Shown here piece by piece: positions 21,208-28,902 of a DNA stretch of 64,000 bases (positions are counted from its first letter, which is position 1; each line of letters opens with the position of its first letter). The notes beneath the pieces are model-generated. The model was not told the origin of the DNA. It ran no database searches and saw nothing but the letters and a program-made list of their open reading frames with translations. The stretch is from Streptomyces carminius (GTDB lineage Bacteria > Actinomycetota > Actinomycetes > Streptomycetales > Streptomycetaceae): positions 2,501-66,500 of the forward strand of contig NZ_PGGW01000017.1 in the NCBI RefSeq assembly GCF_002794255.1, written 5' to 3'. The position numbers and the translations under genes are program-made.

Positions 21208-22857
21208 TCAGTCGACCACGGGGGGAACTGTGTTGTTCCTCCCCGCCGTCCATGTCTCTTCGTCTTCGGTCAGATAGTCGGGGCGCCGGGCTTCGTTTCC
21301 GGATTCTTCCTGAGAGCTGGACGGCCTCCCGGCACGCGGCGGCACACCCATCGGGCTCCGGCCGCCGTCCGCCGCGCCGCTTCGGGCGAGGCCGGTGCCA
21401 CCGGGTGTGAACGGGCGGGCCGCGCCCCCCTGCGCGGGAGTGTGCCGGGGGGTGCCGACAACGCCGCCAGGCGCCGATGCAGTCTGTCTGCGACCGGGCC
21501 CGTTGTTTCCCGCACCGATCGCGGACGCCCCCGTGGCACCGCCCACCGGAGGCCGACCCGTCGTCCCGTGTTCCGCTCCGACCACGGTTCCACGCGGGAT
21601 GTGAGGGCTACCGGACCCACCGCGCTGGGGTTGCGAGGTACCACCGAAGACGCCGGTGCCCGGACGGCCGACCGGTGGCTGTGAGGCGTGAGGAGCACCG
21701 CTGATCGGTCCCGCGCCCGTGACGGGGCGTGCCAGGCCGTTACCCTTCCCCGGCGGGATGTTGGACGTACCTCCCGACGGCCCCTGCGTACCGCCACGGA
21801 CTCCCTGGTACGGGCCCGCGTTCCTGGGGCCTCCGCCTCCGCCCGACCGGCTGCTGCTCAGCGGACCGTTGTGCGCGGGCGGAAGAGGAGCGATCGGACC
21901 GGGTCCGGTACCGCCTCCGCCGGTGGCGGGAAGCGGGGTGCGTGGCCCGGGGTCGGTTGCCGGCGGAGCCACCGGGGCCACAGTGTTGAGATCGGTCCGT
22001 ACGTCCTGTCCGGGGACGGGTGCACCGTCCGGGACCAGCACGGTGTGCTTCTCCTCAGGTGCCGTGCCCCGCACCATGGTGCTCTCTCGGCGCTCCTGGG
22101 CCTGCGGCAGGGGCTCCGCCGTCCGGTACTCCTCCGCCGGAACGGAGGCGGTTCTCCTGCCAGGAGACTCGTACGGATCACCCGGTGCTCTCGGCGGCAT
22201 CCCGACACTCGGCATCGGGCCGAACCTCGGCTCCTCCGAGGCCCGCATGTTGTCGTGCGAGACCGTGTAGTAGGAGGCCAGGCGGTTCATCTGGTTGATG
22301 GCCTCCTGTCGGTCCTCCTCCTTCTTCTTCGCGAGCTTGTACCGCTCGTTGGTCTCGACCCGCTCCTCGGCCGGGATCGCCTCCACCTTCGGGGCACCCA
22401 GGACGCTCGCGTCGCGCTTGGGCATGGCGCTCCGCACCGTGGCGAGACCGGCTCCGGCGGCCTTCAGGTGGATGCTCGCCTGTTCGGTGTAGTCGGCCAG
22501 GACGAGGGTGTTCTTGCTGAGATCACGCCCCCACGCCCGGAAGTTGTCGCCGAACTCGCCCTCCCAGTCGACCCTGTCGATGTGCGTTCTGAGGTCGTCG
22601 CCGATTTCCTTGATCTTGCCCGCGGCGTCCCAGAGCGCGTTCGCGGCGTTCTCGATCTCCCCGGGCCTGGCGTCCTCGACCAGGTCGAGCATCTCCTCGA
22701 GGTCCTTGCCCTCGAAGTCCGTGGAGCCCATGACACCGGCGCGCATCGCGCCGCCGAGGCCGAACGGGAGGAACATCCCGTTCCGCCGCAGGTCCGTGAA
22801 GACCAGCAGCGGAGCGACGTTCGGCTCGTCCGGTCTCTCCTGCTGCTCGTCGCTCAT
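21208..22857 (-). CDS. Long WXG-like ESX protein with Gly/Pro-rich tail
   Basis: The 549-residue product has a helical N-terminal domain of about 200 residues containing the turn VDWEGEFGDNFRAWG. From about 215 to the end is a low-complexity Gly/Pro/Thr/Arg-rich tail. The layout parallels PPE/EspB-like ESX substrates, with a helical targeting domain plus variable tail, though no PPE motif is present. It follows by 16 nt a small helical gene (22874-23284), forming a PE/PPE-like small/large pair. Probably secreted or surface-exposed; the function is unknown. Confidence 0.75.
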   Translation of the reverse strand: MSDEQQERPDEPNVAPLLVFTDLRRNGMFLPFGLGGAMRAGVMGSTDFEGKDLEEMLDLVEDARPGEIENAANALWDAAGKIKEIGDDLRTHIDRVDWEGEFGDNFRAWGRDLSKNTLVLADYTEQASIHLKAAGAGLATVRSAMPKRDASVLGAPKVEAIPAEERVETNERYKLAKKKEEDRQEAINQMNRLASYYTVSHDNMRASEEPRFGPMPSVGMPPRAPGDPYESPGRRTASVPAEEYRTAEPLPQAQERRESTMVRGTAPEEKHTVLVPDGAPVPGQDVRTDLNTVAPVAPPATDPGPRTPLPATGGGGTGPGPIAPLPPAHNGPLSSSRSGGGGGPRNAGPYQGVRGGTQGPSGGTSNIPPGKGNGLARPVTGAGPISGAPHASQPPVGRPGTGVFGGTSQPQRGGSGSPHIPRGTVVGAEHGTTGRPPVGGATGASAIGAGNNGPGRRQTASAPGGVVGTPRHTPAQGGAARPFTPGGTGLARSGAADGGRSPMGVPPRAGRPSSSQEESGNEARRPDYLTEDEETWTAGRNNTVPPVVD

Positions 22858-22873
22858 GGTCTCGTCTCCCCCG

Positions 22874-23284
22874 TCAGTAGGTCGTCTGGGTGTCGCCCTT
22901 GGTCGTCGGTTGCTCTTCCGTCTCCCGCTGGTGCTGCTGCGCCTGTTGCTGAAGCTGCCAGAAGCGCCGCTTCAGGTCGTCCTCCAGGTTGCCGAAGCCG
23001 ATGTTCGCGCCGTGGACGGCGATGCCCATGGCCTCGATCTGGGCTCCCAGCACCCGGGAGAGCCCGGTGAGATGGGTGTGGACCCGGGTGTACTCGCGGT
23101 AGACGCCGTCGGCCTCGGCGAACTCCCCGCCGAAGGCGGCCCGGCTGACCTCCTGCTGCCCGACTTTGGTCGGGGAGGCCGGTGACTTCTCCAGGTCGCC
23201 GAGGATCCCGTCGACCCGCTTCTTGAACTCCTTGAGGGATTCGAGTTCGCCCTTGAGTCCCCCGGAGTCGGCCGGCAGCACCAT
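22874..23284 (-). CDS. Small helical ESX protein, partner of the long protein
   Basis: The 136-residue product is mainly helical: GLKGELESLKEFKKRVDGILGDLEK, then YREYTRVHTHLTGLSRVLGAQIEAMGIAVHGANIG, then a Gln-rich end. It resembles the Esx/PE fold without a strict WxG motif. The ATG at 23282-23284 is chosen because GGAGGGGGAACC stands at proper spacing before it; an upstream start at 23317 has no such site. It is the first gene of a minus-strand run (small protein, long protein, mycosin, esx pair). A good promoter lies about 60 bp upstream. Confidence 0.75.
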   Translation of the reverse strand: MVLPADSGGLKGELESLKEFKKRVDGILGDLEKSPASPTKVGQQEVSRAAFGGEFAEADGVYREYTRVHTHLTGLSRVLGAQIEAMGIAVHGANIGFGNLEDDLKRRFWQLQQQAQQHQRETEEQPTTKGDTQTTY

Positions 23285-23338
23285 AAGGTTCCCCCTCCGC
23301 CCGTTGGCCGTGTGCACGTTCCCTCGCGCACGGTCAAC

Positions 23339-23367
23339 ACTCTAGCCATCGCGTATGACGACACCAA
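23339..23367 (-). promoter_or_regulatory. Candidate sigma-HrdB-type promoter for the ESX substrate operon
   Basis: On the minus strand TTGGTG (23362-23367) and TAGAGT (23339-23344) are separated by 17 bp. This fits the loose Streptomyces housekeeping consensus, and transcription would start about 45 bp before the ATG at 23284. Confidence 0.5.
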
Positions 23368-23579
23368 CTGTCATTCGGCCGAGGGCGGTTGGAACACGCC
23401 TCCGGAACGGTGCGCGGGGCCGGCCGGGATCTCCGTGTCAACCCGTCTTCCGCAACAGGAGTGCACCAGCCCGCCGGGCCGGCCGCCGTGGCGCGGCCCC
23501 GGGCGGGCGGTACGTCCGGTTCCGGTGACCGTTGTAAGGGTTCTGTAACCGTCGGCCGGGCGGTGAACCCCGGGTCCCG

Positions 23580-24869
23580 TCACCGCACCGGCCACCGTGC
23601 GCGCCGGCGGCGCCAGTCCCGGTGGACCAGGGAACCGCCCGCGATCACCGACACCAGGACGCCCCCGCCGAGCACCGTGTACGTGCCCAGGCGCTCGTCG
23701 CGCTCCTGGGGCGTCTCGCCGAGGTGGAGTTCCGCCGGGGTGGGCGGCTCGCCCCGGTCGATGTTCTCCGCCACCGGCTCGTCGATCCGCCGGTCGTCCT
23801 CGGTGAGCGCGCGGACGGGGTCGATGACCCCCCAGCCCACATGGCGGTCGTGCCCGGAGATGGAGCGCTCCGCCGTCTGCATGAGCTGGGCGGCGACATG
23901 GTGCGGTTTCCAGTCCGGGTGCTCGGCCACCAGCAGCGCCGCGACGCCCGCGACGTACGGAGCCGAGAAGCTGGTGCCGTTGTCGGCGCAGTGGCCGCCG
24001 CCGGGGACGGTGGAGATCATGTCGACGCCCGGGGCGGCGATGTCCACGAAGTCCCCGGACTGGGAGAAGGGAGCCCGTTCGTTGTTGCGGTCGGAGGACG
24101 CGACGGCGATGACGTTCTCGTACGAGGCCGGGTAGGTCTCCTTGACGTTGCCGCCGAGGCCGTCGTTGCCCGCCGAGGCCACGATGACGACTCCGGCCGC
24201 CACCGCCGCGTCGACCGCCCTCTCCAGCGCGGAGTCGGGCTCAAGGGCCTTGGCGGTGTCCTGGGAGATGTTGATGACCTTCGCCCCGGCTTCCACCGCG
24301 TAGTTGATGGACTCGGCCATGGTCCCCGTGTCGCCGTTGCCCTCGGCGTCGTTCTGCTGGATCGGGATGACGGTGGCCTCCGGCGCGATGCCGACGAAGC
24401 CGGTGTCGTCCGCCGGACGCGCGGCGATGATGCCGGCGACCTTGGTGCCGTGGCCGACGACGTCCTCCGTGCCGTTCTTCGCCAGCGGCTTGGGCTTGTT
24501 GCCGTACTTGTCCTTCTTGGGGTCCGGCAGGGTCCGCCGGCCCGACTTGGCGTCGACCGCGTCCTTCAGCTGGGGATGGTTGTCGTCCACCCCGGTGTCG
24601 ATGACCGCGACCTTGACCCCCTTGCCCCTGGTCTTCTCCCAGAGCTGGTCCAGAAGCACTCGTTTGAGTGACCACGGCCGGCCCTCGTAGGGCTTGGCCG
24701 GGAAGGTGCACTGGCCCACCTCGGCCGCCGCGGGCGGGGCCCAGGCCAGGGGTACGGCGAGGGTGGCCAGGGCCGTCAGGCCGACCGCCGCGGCCGTGGG
24801 CGGCGCCGCCCACCGGCGGAGCCGGTCCGCGGCACGGACGCGCCGCGCGGTGGCTGTGACTGTCCTCAT
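23580..24869 (-). CDS. mycP: Mycosin, ESX-associated subtilisin-like protease (second copy)
   Basis: The 429-residue S8 protease has a basic N-terminus and signal helix (about 25-48) cut near PAAAEVGQC. The catalytic triad is D91 (AVIDTGVD), H140 (VVGHGTKVAG) and S300 (DNGTSFSAPYVAG), with Asn about 235 (ASAGND). A Pro/Glu-rich linker, a C-terminal membrane helix (about 395-415) and an Arg-rich tail follow. The extra loop between D and H (RRTLPDPKKDKYGNKPKPLAKNG) is typical of mycosins. The ATG at 24867-24869 has GGGGAG upstream. It follows eccB by 17 nt, so eccB-mycP form an operon. Confidence 0.93.
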   Translation of the reverse strand: MRTVTATARRVRAADRLRRWAAPPTAAAVGLTALATLAVPLAWAPPAAAEVGQCTFPAKPYEGRPWSLKRVLLDQLWEKTRGKGVKVAVIDTGVDDNHPQLKDAVDAKSGRRTLPDPKKDKYGNKPKPLAKNGTEDVVGHGTKVAGIIAARPADDTGFVGIAPEATVIPIQQNDAEGNGDTGTMAESINYAVEAGAKVINISQDTAKALEPDSALERAVDAAVAAGVVIVASAGNDGLGGNVKETYPASYENVIAVASSDRNNERAPFSQSGDFVDIAAPGVDMISTVPGGGHCADNGTSFSAPYVAGVAALLVAEHPDWKPHHVAAQLMQTAERSISGHDRHVGWGVIDPVRALTEDDRRIDEPVAENIDRGEPPTPAELHLGETPQERDERLGTYTVLGGGVLVSVIAGGSLVHRDWRRRRARWPVR

Positions 24870-24886
24870 CGTGTGTCTCCCCGTCG

Positions 24887-26392
24887 TCAGGAACCCTGCG
24901 GCTGCCTGGCCGCGCTCTCGCTCAGCCGCGGCCCCGTCGGCAGGAAGCCGGACCAGGCGGCGGGTACCGGTACGGGCCGGGCGTTCTCGTAGCCGAGCCG
25001 GATCTGCGCCCGGTTGCCCTCCTGCGCCTCCTCCTGCGGGTCCTTCTTGCCGTCCGTGCCGATCCCGGCGTCGTCCTGGCCGCTGTCGGTGTTCGCCTGC
25101 ACCGCGTAGCGCAGACCCGTGTCGGTCACCAGGAAGACGCCGCCGGAGCCGGTCTCCCGGCCCTTGATCTGCCGGAAGAGCAGTCCGGAGCCGGGGGTGA
25201 CGTAGGAGTTGGTGGCCCTGTTGGGGAGGGTCGCGGGGTAGTCGCCGGCGGCCCAGGTGCTGAGCGTGGTGGTGCCCTTCTCCTCGTCCACGTCGCGCAG
25301 CACGTTGCACAGGGTGTCCCGGCCGCTGTCGGCGGTGTTGACCGGCCGGGCCTCCGGCTCGGGCCACTTCAGCTCGCTGCCGTAGAAGGTCCCCTCGGGC
25401 CGGATGGCGCCGGCGCTGACCTCCCTCGCCTTCCCCTGCTGGCCGAGCGTGGTGGCCTCCGGGGAGTTCAGCAGGAGCTTGGCCATGAAGTCGGTGACCG
25501 GCCGCACCGCGCCCCTGAGCACCACGTAGTGCTGGAGGCCGGTACCGGAGGGCGCGCGCAGCACCGTGCCGATCCGGTTGGCCTCGGCGTCCAGGTTCCC
25601 GGGGGCGCCGGCCGGGGTGCCGATGCCCTCGATGCCCCCGGGGAACCGGATCGGGCTGCCCGTCTTGAGGGTCTTCAGCCAGTCCTCGGTGACGTCCTGC
25701 GGCTCGGTGCTGCCGACGACGGTGCGCAGCAGTGTGTCGTCGGCCTCGATCTCGTAGGCGGTGCCGGTGCCGTCGACGATGTGCAGCTTCCCGCCGAGGC
25801 GCACGTACATCACGTCGCCGCCGCTCAGCCGGTTCTTCCCCTCGACCTTGTCCCTGTCCCGGTCGGCGAGGACGAACACGGCCTTCTGCGGCCCGTCGTC
25901 GCCGGGCCGGGTGCACACGGCCCAGCGCTTGGCCTTCACCGCCTCCTTGTCCCCCGGCAGCCGGTCGGGGGCGTAGGGGATGCCGATGGTGGCGCCGTGC
26001 GGGATCTTCCCGCTGTCCAGGACCTTCTCGTCGACCTTGACGATCTTGAGCTTGCTCGGGTCGAGGAGGAGTTTGGCGGAGGCCAGGTTGAGCACCGGGT
26101 GGAGCTGCTTCTTCCCGTCGGTCTCCAGGACGACGTACCGCGTGGTGGAGTCGCTGGCGATGATGACCCTCTCACCGGGGTTGTCCCAGCCTTTGGGCGC
26201 CTTCGGTTTGAACATGCCCCAGGCCCCGAAGCCCGCCAGGATCAGGACCCCGACGATCACACTGGGGAGCACCGCCCGCAGCGGACGCGGCGCCCCCTCC
26301 TCGGTGCCGCTCGGAGAAGGCTGGAGGAATGCCGAGACCAGCCTCTTCTTGGCGAAGGTGTAGGCGTTGAGCTCGTCCCGCCGTGATGCCAT
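24887..26392 (-). CDS. eccB: Type VII secretion protein EccB
   Basis: EccB is a single-pass, mainly extracytoplasmic part of the ESX pore. The 501 residues show the diagnostic N-terminus MASRRDELNAYTFAKKRLVSAFL and one membrane helix (about 41-60). The large outer domain has the repeated strand/turn pattern seen in EccB (VIIASDSTTRYVVLETDGKKQLHPVLNLASAKLLL, then GGVFLVTDTGLRYAV near the end). Two Cys residues (CTRP and TLCNV) may form the family disulfide. The ATG at 26390-26392 was chosen by this N-terminus. It is divergent from eccE. Confidence 0.95.
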   Translation of the reverse strand: MASRRDELNAYTFAKKRLVSAFLQPSPSGTEEGAPRPLRAVLPSVIVGVLILAGFGAWGMFKPKAPKGWDNPGERVIIASDSTTRYVVLETDGKKQLHPVLNLASAKLLLDPSKLKIVKVDEKVLDSGKIPHGATIGIPYAPDRLPGDKEAVKAKRWAVCTRPGDDGPQKAVFVLADRDRDKVEGKNRLSGGDVMYVRLGGKLHIVDGTGTAYEIEADDTLLRTVVGSTEPQDVTEDWLKTLKTGSPIRFPGGIEGIGTPAGAPGNLDAEANRIGTVLRAPSGTGLQHYVVLRGAVRPVTDFMAKLLLNSPEATTLGQQGKAREVSAGAIRPEGTFYGSELKWPEPEARPVNTADSGRDTLCNVLRDVDEEKGTTTLSTWAAGDYPATLPNRATNSYVTPGSGLLFRQIKGRETGSGGVFLVTDTGLRYAVQANTDSGQDDAGIGTDGKKDPQEEAQEGNRAQIRLGYENARPVPVPAAWSGFLPTGPRLSESAARQPQGS

Positions 26393-26595
26393 GACTCGAT
26401 GCTTCTCCCCACTGGTCGGCACCGGCCGGCCCGCGTCCCCCCGGAAAAGGCCGGGCATCGCCGTCGGTGCCGATTGTCGGACCGGGCCCCTACTATGCCT
26501 GTTGGGGCTCACCCGCCGCCGCTCCGGTAGGGTGATCGCCCTGCCAACGCCCCTTTACGCCGGGGCGATTACGGACACAGGGGGATTTTCAGGGG

Positions 26596-27918
26596 ATGGG
26601 GACCGCCACGCGGGCCCGGACCACCACGTCCGCGCCCGACACCTCGGCGCCGGACACCGCGCGCCGTGCGCCCGCCGGGCCGCGTCCGGCGCGTACGGCC
26701 GTGTTGCGCGCGGAGGCCCGCCGGCGTCGCCTGGGGCCTTTCCGGCTGGGGCAGTTGGTGCTGGTGGAGCTGGCCGCCGCGGTGGTGGTGGCGGCCGCCG
26801 CCGTCGACCGGATGCTGGTGGTCCCGGCCGCCGTGGTGGCCGTCCTCCTGTTGCTGCTCGCGGTTCTGCGACGGCGCGGCCGCCCGCTGCCCGAGTGGCT
26901 GGGCACCGCGGTGGCCCTGCGCCGGCGCCGCCGGCGGGCCGCGGCCGAGGTCCTGCCGCCGGACACCGATCCGGGGCTGGCGCCGGCCGCCGAGTGTGAG
27001 CCGGCGCTGCGCAGCCTGTCCTACACCGACCGGGAGCGGCGCGGCATCGGGATGGTCGGGGACGGCACGTTCCTGACCGCCGTGCTGCGCGTCGAGCCGC
27101 GCCCCGCGGCGCTGCGTTCCGGTCCCGCCGAACGTCCGCTGCCGCTGCGGCTGCTGGCCGACGTCCTGGAGGTGGACGGCATACGGCTGGAGTCGGTGCA
27201 GGCGGTGCAGTACACCCAGCCCGCGCCCGCCCCCCATCTGCCCGAGCGGTCGGTGGCCGCGACGAGTTACGGTCCCCTGCAGGCCACCAGCGGCACCCCC
27301 GCGGTACGGGTGACCTGGGTGGCGCTCAAGCTCGATCCGGAGCTGTGCCGGGAGGCGGTCCGGGCCCGCGGTGACGGTCTGGAGGGCGCCCAGCGATGCC
27401 TGGTGCGGACCGCGGACCAGCTGGCGAGCCGGCTGACCGGGGCGGGTTTCCGGGCGACGCTGCTGTCGGAACAGGAGCTGGTCACGGCGCTGGCGACGGC
27501 GTCCGGGGCCAGCCCCATGGCCACGGCACGGGCCGGACGGCCCGACTCCGCGCCCGCGCGGCGTACCGAGGAGCGGGCGCGCGCCTGGCGGTGCGACGAC
27601 CGCTGGCACACCACGTACGGGGTGTCCCGCTGGCCCGAGTTGGGGCCGGGCGCCACCCCGCTGCCGTCGCTGGTGGCGCTGCTGACGGGGGTGCCCGCGC
27701 TGGCCACCGTGTTCAGCCTGACGTTGAGCCGGGGCGAGCGGCGTTCCGTGGCGGTGCGCGGGCATCTGCGGATCACCGCGCGCAGCGACGGCGAGCTGGT
27801 CGCGGCCCGGCACACCGTGGAGCGGCTGGCGCGCGAGCGGCGCACCGGGCTCATCCGGCTGGACCGCGAGCAGGTGCCCGGAGTGCTGGCGACACTGCCA
27901 CTGGGAGGGACACGCTGA
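26596..27918 (+). CDS. eccE: Type VII secretion protein EccE
   Basis: EccE is a membrane component at the periphery of the ESX pore. The 440-residue product has a basic N-terminus and two adjacent membrane helices (about 52-70 and 74-91). The cytosolic domain has the EccE-like stretch TDRERRGIGMVGDGTFLTAVLRVEP and a C-terminal part ending VERLARERRTGLIRLDREQVPGVLATLPLGG. The stop overlaps the next gene's ATG (TGATG). It is divergent from eccB across about 200 bp that must hold both promoters. Confidence 0.9.
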   Translation: MGTATRARTTTSAPDTSAPDTARRAPAGPRPARTAVLRAEARRRRLGPFRLGQLVLVELAAAVVVAAAAVDRMLVVPAAVVAVLLLLLAVLRRRGRPLPEWLGTAVALRRRRRRAAAEVLPPDTDPGLAPAAECEPALRSLSYTDRERRGIGMVGDGTFLTAVLRVEPRPAALRSGPAERPLPLRLLADVLEVDGIRLESVQAVQYTQPAPAPHLPERSVAATSYGPLQATSGTPAVRVTWVALKLDPELCREAVRARGDGLEGAQRCLVRTADQLASRLTGAGFRATLLSEQELVTALATASGASPMATARAGRPDSAPARRTEERARAWRCDDRWHTTYGVSRWPELGPGATPLPSLVALLTGVPALATVFSLTLSRGERRSVAVRGHLRITARSDGELVAARHTVERLARERRTGLIRLDREQVPGVLATLPLGGTR

Positions 27919-28655
27919 TGCCCGGTTCCGCGGACTCCGCGGCCGCCGCCGTACGGCCGCGGCTGGGGTTCGGGCTGCGCGGGCCCCGGACGGCCCGTCA
28001 GATGCTGCCCGTCGAGCAGTTGGACGCGCTCGCGCTGCCGGTCGGCGACGACGGTGTGGTCGCCGGTGTGGATGTGCAGGAGCGCCCGGCGGTGCTCGGA
28101 CTGCACCACCCGGTGCCGCACGACGTGGTGCTGGTGGGCGGGTTGTGGACGGCCCAGGTGCTGGCGCTGCGCGCGGCCGGCACGGGGGCGCGGGTGGCCG
28201 TCGAGACCGGCCGCCCGCAGGTGTGGACGAACCTGGCCCGGGCCGCGGGCGGCGACCAGCAGTGCATGACGCTCCACGACGTCGGCCGGGTGCCGCCGAT
28301 GGGTGCGACGGCCGTCTCCCCGGTGGTGGTGATACGGGACTGCGGGATGAGGCCGCCGCGTGGCCGGGTCTCCGCCGGGCCCTGGCAGTCGGTGCTGACC
28401 CTGCTGCCGTATCTGAGCCCGGTGGCGCCCCGGTTGCTGCGGGGGGCCTCGCTCGCGGGCATCCAGCAGGTCTCCCCGGAGGAGGCCCGGCAGGTCGGGC
28501 GCATCCTGTCCCTGACCCGGCAGGAGACCGAGGCGCTGTCCACCCTCGCCGACGGCGTGACACTGTGGTGCGCGGGGCGGGACCGGCAGTTCGTGCTGAC
28601 CCGGCCCACCGACGCGGAGGCCGGCCTGCTGGGCGCCGCCCGGCGGCTGGACTGA
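27918..28655 (+). CDS. Hypothetical protein coupled to eccE
   Basis: The 245-residue soluble product has a mixed alpha/beta pattern: LGLHHPVPHDVVLVGGLWTAQVLALRAAGTGARVAVETGRPQVW, then AVSPVVVIRDCG and a helical end. The middle part resembles a nucleotide-fold protein or a degenerate ATPase without a Walker A motif. Its ATG overlaps the eccE stop, so it is translated with EccE and is likely an accessory ESX component. I do not recognise the family. Confidence 0.75.
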   Translation: MPGSADSAAAAVRPRLGFGLRGPRTARQMLPVEQLDALALPVGDDGVVAGVDVQERPAVLGLHHPVPHDVVLVGGLWTAQVLALRAAGTGARVAVETGRPQVWTNLARAAGGDQQCMTLHDVGRVPPMGATAVSPVVVIRDCGMRPPRGRVSAGPWQSVLTLLPYLSPVAPRLLRGASLAGIQQVSPEEARQVGRILSLTRQETEALSTLADGVTLWCAGRDRQFVLTRPTDAEAGLLGAARRLD

Positions 28656-28902
28656 TCCGCGCGCTCGGCCGCACTCCGGCGTACTCCGTCCCGGTCGTCA
28701 TCCGTCCGTTGTCCGAGTGGGACGGGCCCGGCATGCCGTATCCGCGCCCATGGCGATTAGGGTGGGTCTGCGCGCGTGCGGGACAGTCCCGGGGAACCGG
28801 CCGGAGACCGTGGCGGCGGAGTGCCGGACACCGGCGTCCCCGGAGGCGAGGACGGTCCGCGCGGCCTGACCGGGTTGCTCGACCAGATCAGCAGGAGGCA
28901 TT

